From the NCBI GenBank assembly GCA_035531955.1, contig DATKRZ010000005.1, positions 1-9,132 on the forward strand: a stretch of 9,132 nt of DNA. Reading direction: 5' to 3'. Positions 5,813 to 9,132 of this stretch are shown here, piece by piece. Position numbers and translations under genes: made by a program. Under the pieces are notes generated by a model. It made no database searches and was not told where the DNA came from. It worked only from the letters and a program-made list of their open reading frames with translations. Position 1 is the first letter of the stretch. Each line of letters begins with the position of its first letter. Source of the stretch: Bog-756 sp035531955. Lineage in GTDB: Bacteria > Actinomycetota > Acidimicrobiia > Acidimicrobiales > RAAP-2.

Positions 5813-6641
5813 TCGACAGGCGTCGATACAGGCACTGGCCGCCGCCCGAGGCATGCAGCTGCCCCTCGGGCGACCACACCCGGGACGTCCACCCGAACAG
5901 CCCACCGGTCGACAGGGGCGCGGCCCCATCGCACAGGAGCCAGTCCTGGTCCCGTGTCGGAGCGTGGAAGGCGACATTCAGGTCGAGGGTGGGCGCGGTG
6001 AACGGCGGCATCGTCCAGGCGTGGGGACGGTGCGCCGACGGCCAACTGGGGAGGTCCACCAGGATCAGGCTGCGGGCGGCGTCGACCCACGGGTCCGCGA
6101 ATGTCGCGGTCGGTGCAAACCGCAACCACTGCTGCCACCGCGCCGGTCGGGGATCCGGTGGAGGCCACTGGGCTTCGAAGTCGATCGGCCTCGCTTCGAA
6201 GTTGTCCCAGAACGGATAGGGAGGCCGGTCGGCCTCGGGCACGAGCTCGTGAAGGCTCGGAAGATCGCGGGGCCCGGGCACCTCGGGAGGCGCCGTCTCG
6301 TCGTGTTCCAACCCGTCCATCCCGTCGCTCGCGCTCCACACCATGGCGTCGAGGATCGGGTGCCCCTCCTGTTCCATCTCGACCCGGTGTGAAGTAGCCC
6401 TGCGCCCGCTCTTGCGGACATCGACCCGGATGTCGACCGGTGCGAACCGTGCCACACCGAGGTAGTGGCACGAGAAGGCGACGGGGCGGGGCTGGTCGCT
6501 GGCGGTTCCGACGGCCCGCAGCGCGCAGGCGGCCACATAGCCGCCCATCGGTCCCCAGATCTCCCAGTCGGGACTGAGGTCAGCCTCGTACCGGCCACCA
6601 CCGCAGGCCCGGACCGACGTGTCGCTGGCCAGATCTCCCAT
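5808..6641 (-). CDS. TesB-like acyl-CoA thioesterase (double hotdog)
   Basis: A 277-residue cytoplasmic enzyme that would hydrolyse acyl-CoA to free acid and CoA. The first hotdog half carries WGPMGGYVAACALRA (29-43), the substrate-pocket helix region, followed by PVAFSCHYLGVARFAPVDI (53-71). The second half carries TLDLNVAFHAP (218-228), which aligns with the TesB catalytic-Asp strand and puts the Asp at 220, and GLFGWTSRVWSPEGQLHAS (247-265). The length fits TesB-like and 4HBT_3 proteins. The frame is open to 6959, but the upstream 106 residues lack family features, and the ATG at 6641 gives a normal N-terminus. It faces the MDMPI-like gene across a 129-bp divergent promoter region. Chain-length preference cannot be predicted. 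Confidence 0.88.
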   Translation of the reverse strand: MGDLASDTSVRACGGGRYEADLSPDWEIWGPMGGYVAACALRAVGTASDQPRPVAFSCHYLGVARFAPVDIRVDVRKSGRRATSHRVEMEQEGHPILDAMVWSASDGMDGLEHDETAPPEVPGPRDLPSLHELVPEADRPPYPFWDNFEARPIDFEAQWPPPDPRPARWQQWLRFAPTATFADPWVDAARSLILVDLPSWPSAHRPHAWTMPPFTAPTLDLNVAFHAPTRDQDWLLCDGAAPLSTGGLFGWTSRVWSPEGQLHASGGGQCLYRRLST

Positions 6642-6770
6642 GGCGCCCAGCGTGCCCCCCCTGGCGGATGGCGGGCAAGCCCGCTGTCGATCGTCGCCCG
6701 GTCGCTGCCGCACTCCGGTCACGACCGGGCCGGGCGGGCGCCCGGCGGCGCCAGCGGGCACCATGGGCCC
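6642..6770. promoter_or_regulatory. Divergent intergenic region with two 6-2-6 dyads
   Basis: This gap must hold the start signals for the thioesterase gene (leftward) and the MDMPI-like gene (rightward). It contains two perfect dyads of the same shape: GCGGGC-AA-GCCCGC at 6671-6684 and CCGGTC-AC-GACCGG at 6715-6728, with centres 44 bp apart, about four helical turns. A 12-bp palindrome, CATGGGCCCATG (6762-6773), overlaps the rightward start codon. These could be operators for a dimeric regulator, but the two dyads differ in sequence and GC-rich DNA forms such dyads readily. I saw no clear -35/-10 pair. Confidence 0.4.
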
Positions 6771-7397
6771 ATGCCGATCGACGGGGAGCTGGCTCGGTCC
6801 GCCCTGGTGGCCCAGTGGCGTGCCGTCGCCGCTGCGGTGCCCGCTGTCGATCTCGACCTCCCGAGCCGCGTCGACGGATGGCGCAACCGGGAGGTGCTCG
6901 CCCACCTCTATGTCCAGCCGATCCTGCTCGGGCGGTTCCTCCTCACCGCGTCGGGGCACCGTCCCGTCGTCGACCTGACCGAGAATCTGGCTGCCACCCG
7001 GTCATTCGCCGAAATGATCGATGCGTCGGCCAGGGAAGGTGCCGAAATGGGGAAGTTCGACCTCGCGTTGCCGGTGGAGGCGGTAGCTCCCGCACTGTCG
7101 GCCGCCGACCTCGGGACGACCATCACCACGGTGCAGGGGCCGATTCCCCTGGTCGACTACCTGGTCACGAGATGCGTCGAAGCCGTCGTCCACGGGATGG
7201 ACCTGGTCGACCCGGTCGAGCCGGAGGGGGTGGCTGAGGCCATCGCCGCCGACGCGTTGATGGCGGTGCTCGCGTCCAGGGATCCCCGCCTGGTGCCCGA
7301 GGCGCTGGCACTCCCACCACCGGTCTGGATCGACGTCGCCACCGGGAGGCAGGCCGCTCCCGAACCCCTCGCCTCTGCGGTGCCGGTGATGGCCTGA
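6771..7397 (+). CDS. MDMPI N-terminal domain (mycothiol-dependent isomerase-like) protein
   Basis: A 208-residue protein of the maleylpyruvate isomerase/DinB-like fold. The typical DGWRNREVLAHL block (35-46) supplies His45, and RCVEAVVHGMDL (134-145) supplies Glu137 and His141. The spacing of 92 and 4 residues between these equals that of the zinc ligands in mycothiol-dependent maleylpyruvate isomerase as I recall them (His52, Glu144, His148), so a metal site is likely intact. Many actinobacterial members have unknown substrates, and maleylpyruvate is not implied. The frame is open upstream to 6465 but overlaps the thioesterase gene there; the ATG at 6771 gives the standard N-terminus. It has only weak GGG-type ribosome binding sequence. 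The serine hydrolase gene follows on the same strand after about 110 bp. Confidence 0.85.
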   Translation: MPIDGELARSALVAQWRAVAAAVPAVDLDLPSRVDGWRNREVLAHLYVQPILLGRFLLTASGHRPVVDLTENLAATRSFAEMIDASAREGAEMGKFDLALPVEAVAPALSAADLGTTITTVQGPIPLVDYLVTRCVEAVVHGMDLVDPVEPEGVAEAIAADALMAVLASRDPRLVPEALALPPPVWIDVATGRQAAPEPLASAVPVMA

Positions 7398-7400
7398 GTC

Positions 7401-7429
7401 CCCGGGCGGACGCGGCTGGCGTCCACGGG
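7401..7429 (+). terminator. Possible terminator hairpin after the MDMPI-like gene
   Basis: GGACGC (7408-7413) and GCGTCC (7419-7424) form a perfect six-pair stem with a five-base loop, and CCCG (7401-7404) can pair with CGGG (7426-7429) beyond a small internal loop. It begins four bases after the MDMPI-like stop. There is no U-tract. If it works, the next gene needs its own promoter. Confidence 0.35.
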
Positions 7430-7494
7430 CCGGCGGTCGGTGTGGGTCACCACCGCCGCCAATCGACGACGGGGTGACATCCGTCAAGTCACCC

Positions 7495-7499
7495 AAGGG
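7495..7499 (+). promoter_or_regulatory. Ribosome binding site supporting the GTG at 7507
   Basis: AAGGG lies seven bases upstream of the GTG at 7507, a normal spacing. The earlier in-frame GTG at 7474 lacks a comparable site, and codons 7474-7506 have less of the GC-rich third-position bias seen downstream. Confidence 0.5.
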
Positions 7500-7506
7500 C
7501 TCCCCT

Positions 7507-8607
7507 GTGCGATGCTCTGAGCCGTTGACCACCACCCCCCCCTCCGACCGGCCGTTGCACCCCCTGCCTCACCAATCGGCCGAGGTGCCGTGGCCGCGGG
7601 AGGACTGGCCGATCGGCTCCCCTCCCGACGGGGTCGGGCTCGACGCCCTCATCGAGGCCGCCTTCGATCCGGAGGGGCCACTGCGCCAGACGTACGCCGT
7701 CGTGGTCGTGTGCCACGGCCGACTCGTCCTCGAGCGCTACGGGGGCCTCTTGCCCCAGTGGGACGAGCCGGGGAAGCCGGTGACCCCGGAGACGCCGCTG
7801 CTCTCGTGGTCGGTGGCCAAGTCGATGCTCCACGCGGTGGTCGGTGTGCTGGTCGCCGACGGGCGACTGGTGCTCGACGAGTCGGCACCGGTCGTCGAGT
7901 GGCGGGCTCACGGTGACCCCCGACAGGCCATCACGCTGCAACACCTGGTCGACATGCGCGACGGGCTCGACTTCAAGGAGGACTATGAGGACGCGGCGAC
8001 CTCGGACGTGATGCAGATGCTGTTCGGCGACGGTCAAAGCGACATGGCGGCCTTTGCGGCGGACCGGCGTCTGGCGGCCCCGCCGGGCAGCCACTTCAAC
8101 TACTCAAGCGGGACGAGCAACGTGATCTCGGGCATCGTGGCCCGGGAGGTCGGTCCCGGTGAGCCGTACCGGCAGTTCCTGGCCGACCGGCTGTTCGGGC
8201 CCCTCGGCATGGCCACGGCGACCGCCAGGTTCGACGACGCCGGCACGTGGGTGGCGTCTTCCTACGCCTATGCCACCGCTCGGGACTTCGCCCGCTTCGG
8301 ACTCCTGTACCTGCGGGACGGCATCTGGAAGGATCGCCGGTTGTTGCCCGAAGGGTGGGTCGACCACGGTCGTCGACCCCGTTCCGCCGACCCGGTCGAC
8401 GGGGATCTCTACGGCTCCCACTGGTGGACCAGCGACGATCCCGACGGCACGTTCTGGGCCGCGGGGCACGAGGGGCAGTTCATCGACGTCTGCCCGGCCC
8501 GCGATCTCGTGCTGGTCCGGATGGGCCGGACCGGTGCGGAGCACGCGGAGGACCTGAGGCGCTGGCGGACCGAGGTGATCGGGGCGTTCGGGGCCGGAGC
8601 GGACTGA
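7507..8607 (+). CDS. Serine hydrolase, beta-lactamase/class C-related
   Basis: A 366-residue hydrolase of the serine beta-lactamase-like family, which also includes esterases, D-aminopeptidases and the nylon-oligomer hydrolase NylB. From the GTG at 7507, the SVAK nucleophile motif (Ser-x-x-Lys) falls at 102-105, in LLSWSVAKSMLHAVVGVL. HFNYSSGTSN (196-205) supplies the catalytic-Tyr motif, here YSS rather than YxN. GHEG at 320-323 replaces the KTG triad, as in many esterase-like relatives. ITLQHLVDMRDGLDF and FARFGLLYLRDG are further family blocks. No signal peptide is visible, so a cytoplasmic esterase or amidase is likelier than a periplasmic beta-lactamase. The start could also be the GTG at 7474 or the TTG at 7525. 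The gene converges on the SnoaL-like gene with only 27 bp between stops. Confidence 0.9.
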   Translation: MRCSEPLTTTPPSDRPLHPLPHQSAEVPWPREDWPIGSPPDGVGLDALIEAAFDPEGPLRQTYAVVVVCHGRLVLERYGGLLPQWDEPGKPVTPETPLLSWSVAKSMLHAVVGVLVADGRLVLDESAPVVEWRAHGDPRQAITLQHLVDMRDGLDFKEDYEDAATSDVMQMLFGDGQSDMAAFAADRRLAAPPGSHFNYSSGTSNVISGIVAREVGPGEPYRQFLADRLFGPLGMATATARFDDAGTWVASSYAYATARDFARFGLLYLRDGIWKDRRLLPEGWVDHGRRPRSADPVDGDLYGSHWWTSDDPDGTFWAAGHEGQFIDVCPARDLVLVRMGRTGAEHAEDLRRWRTEVIGAFGAGAD

Positions 8608-8634
8608 CCGACGGCCCGGTGCGCAGGGCTCCAG

Positions 8635-9132
8635 CTAGACGCCCTCCCAGAGCCCGACCGGGGCCTGGCCCAACCGGTAGTGGCCGGGCTGGCGCTCACC
8701 CGAGGTGGCCCGCTCCAGACGCTTCTGCATGCCTTCGGTGAGGGTGCCGGCCTTGATCATCTCGAAGTAGACGGCGGTGGCGTTGCCGACGTCGAAGAAG
8801 TCCCGCTGCCAGCTCCACCGGAAGTCCCCGGCGTAGCGGAACCAGCTGCCGCCGAGCCCGGCGATCTCGTAGGGGGTCCCGTCGGGCCGGGTGGCGTCGG
8901 CCACCTGCTTCCACAGGCCGAGGATCTCGCCCTGGACGTCATCGATGAGCACTCGTTGGTAGGGGTAGACCCACCCGCCCAGGCCCTCCATTTCGTAGCC
9001 CAGCGCGTACTCGCGGATCTGGTCCCGGCCCACGGCCATGAACTCGTCGGTCGGGCCCACGTTCCAGCCGTAGGTGGCGTCCTCGGTGTACATCTCGGCC
9101 ATCGGCGACCAGTCGAGATGCTCCTCGCAGCG
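8635..9132 (-). CDS. SnoaL/NTF2-like protein, N-terminus outside the window
   Basis: At least 165 residues of an NTF2-like cone-fold protein; the frame stays open to the window edge, reading RCEEHLDWSPMAEMY before the first in-window Met at 9102. Because HLDWSPMAEMYTEDATYGWN is a continuous family block, the true start should lie beyond 9132. Other blocks are VGRDQIREYALGYE, GGWVYPYQRVLIDD, GGSWFRYAGDFRWSWQRD and VGNATAVYFEMIKAGTL. Members act as small-molecule isomerases, cyclases, hydrolases or ligand binders; the substrate here is unknown. It is probably cytoplasmic. Its stop (TAG at 8635-8637) faces the serine hydrolase stop, with too little space for a clear independent terminator. Confidence 0.85.
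   Translation of the reverse strand, partial: RCEEHLDWSPMAEMYTEDATYGWNVGPTDEFMAVGRDQIREYALGYEMEGLGGWVYPYQRVLIDDVQGEILGLWKQVADATRPDGTPYEIAGLGGSWFRYAGDFRWSWQRDFFDVGNATAVYFEMIKAGTLTEGMQKRLERATSGERQPGHYRLGQAPVGLWEGV

Noticed and set aside
1..9132. Mobile elements, CRISPR arrays, tRNA or rRNA genes, phage or toxin-antitoxin genes
   Set aside because: No transposase or integrase motifs, regularly spaced repeats, T-loop sequences or toxin-like pairs were seen; composition is uniform across the window.

Overview
This is a GC-rich stretch of ordinary chromosome, most likely from an actinobacterium. An Acidimicrobiia-like or similar environmental lineage is my guess. The grounds are very high third-position GC, several GTG starts, few clear Shine-Dalgarno sites, hairpins without U-tracts at gene ends, and two members of the DinB/YfiT (mycothiol-type) superfamily. 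I see no mobile element, CRISPR array, tRNA or rRNA.

Layout. Positions 1-213 hold no convincing gene, but contain a strong UUCG-capped hairpin (148-181) and a weaker fold (2-101). Positions 214-2221 carry a minus-strand pair: a VOC (glyoxalase-fold) protein followed by a CPA1/NhaP-type Na+/H+ antiporter. Positions 2309-2878 encode a small unrecognised lipoprotein. Positions 3087-4792 are the most interpretable unit: a YCII/DGPF-domain protein gene overlapping by 4 nt a gene for an ECF sigma factor with a long C-terminal extension (ECF42 type), preceded by a promoter-like sequence matching the ECF42 pattern (TGTCGA, 17 nt, CGAC). Positions 4861-6641 hold three more minus-strand genes: a DinB/DUF664 protein, a small unknown protein, and a TesB-like acyl-CoA thioesterase. 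From 6771 the strand switches: an MDMPI-like (maleylpyruvate isomerase N-terminal domain) protein and a serine beta-lactamase-like hydrolase run on the plus strand. A SnoaL/NTF2-like gene on the minus strand runs off the right edge.

How the parts may relate. The sigma factor and DGPF gene form a known type of autoregulated cassette. The DinB, MDMPI-like and VOC genes belong to fold families often tied to thiol chemistry or detoxification, so the neighbourhood could serve stress or xenobiotic handling, but shared regulation is not shown by the sequence. I found no clearly undescribed system. The best leads are the predicted sigma-factor promoter, the structured sequence at the left edge, the unknown lipoprotein, and a small unknown protein that may be translated from a leaderless mRNA.
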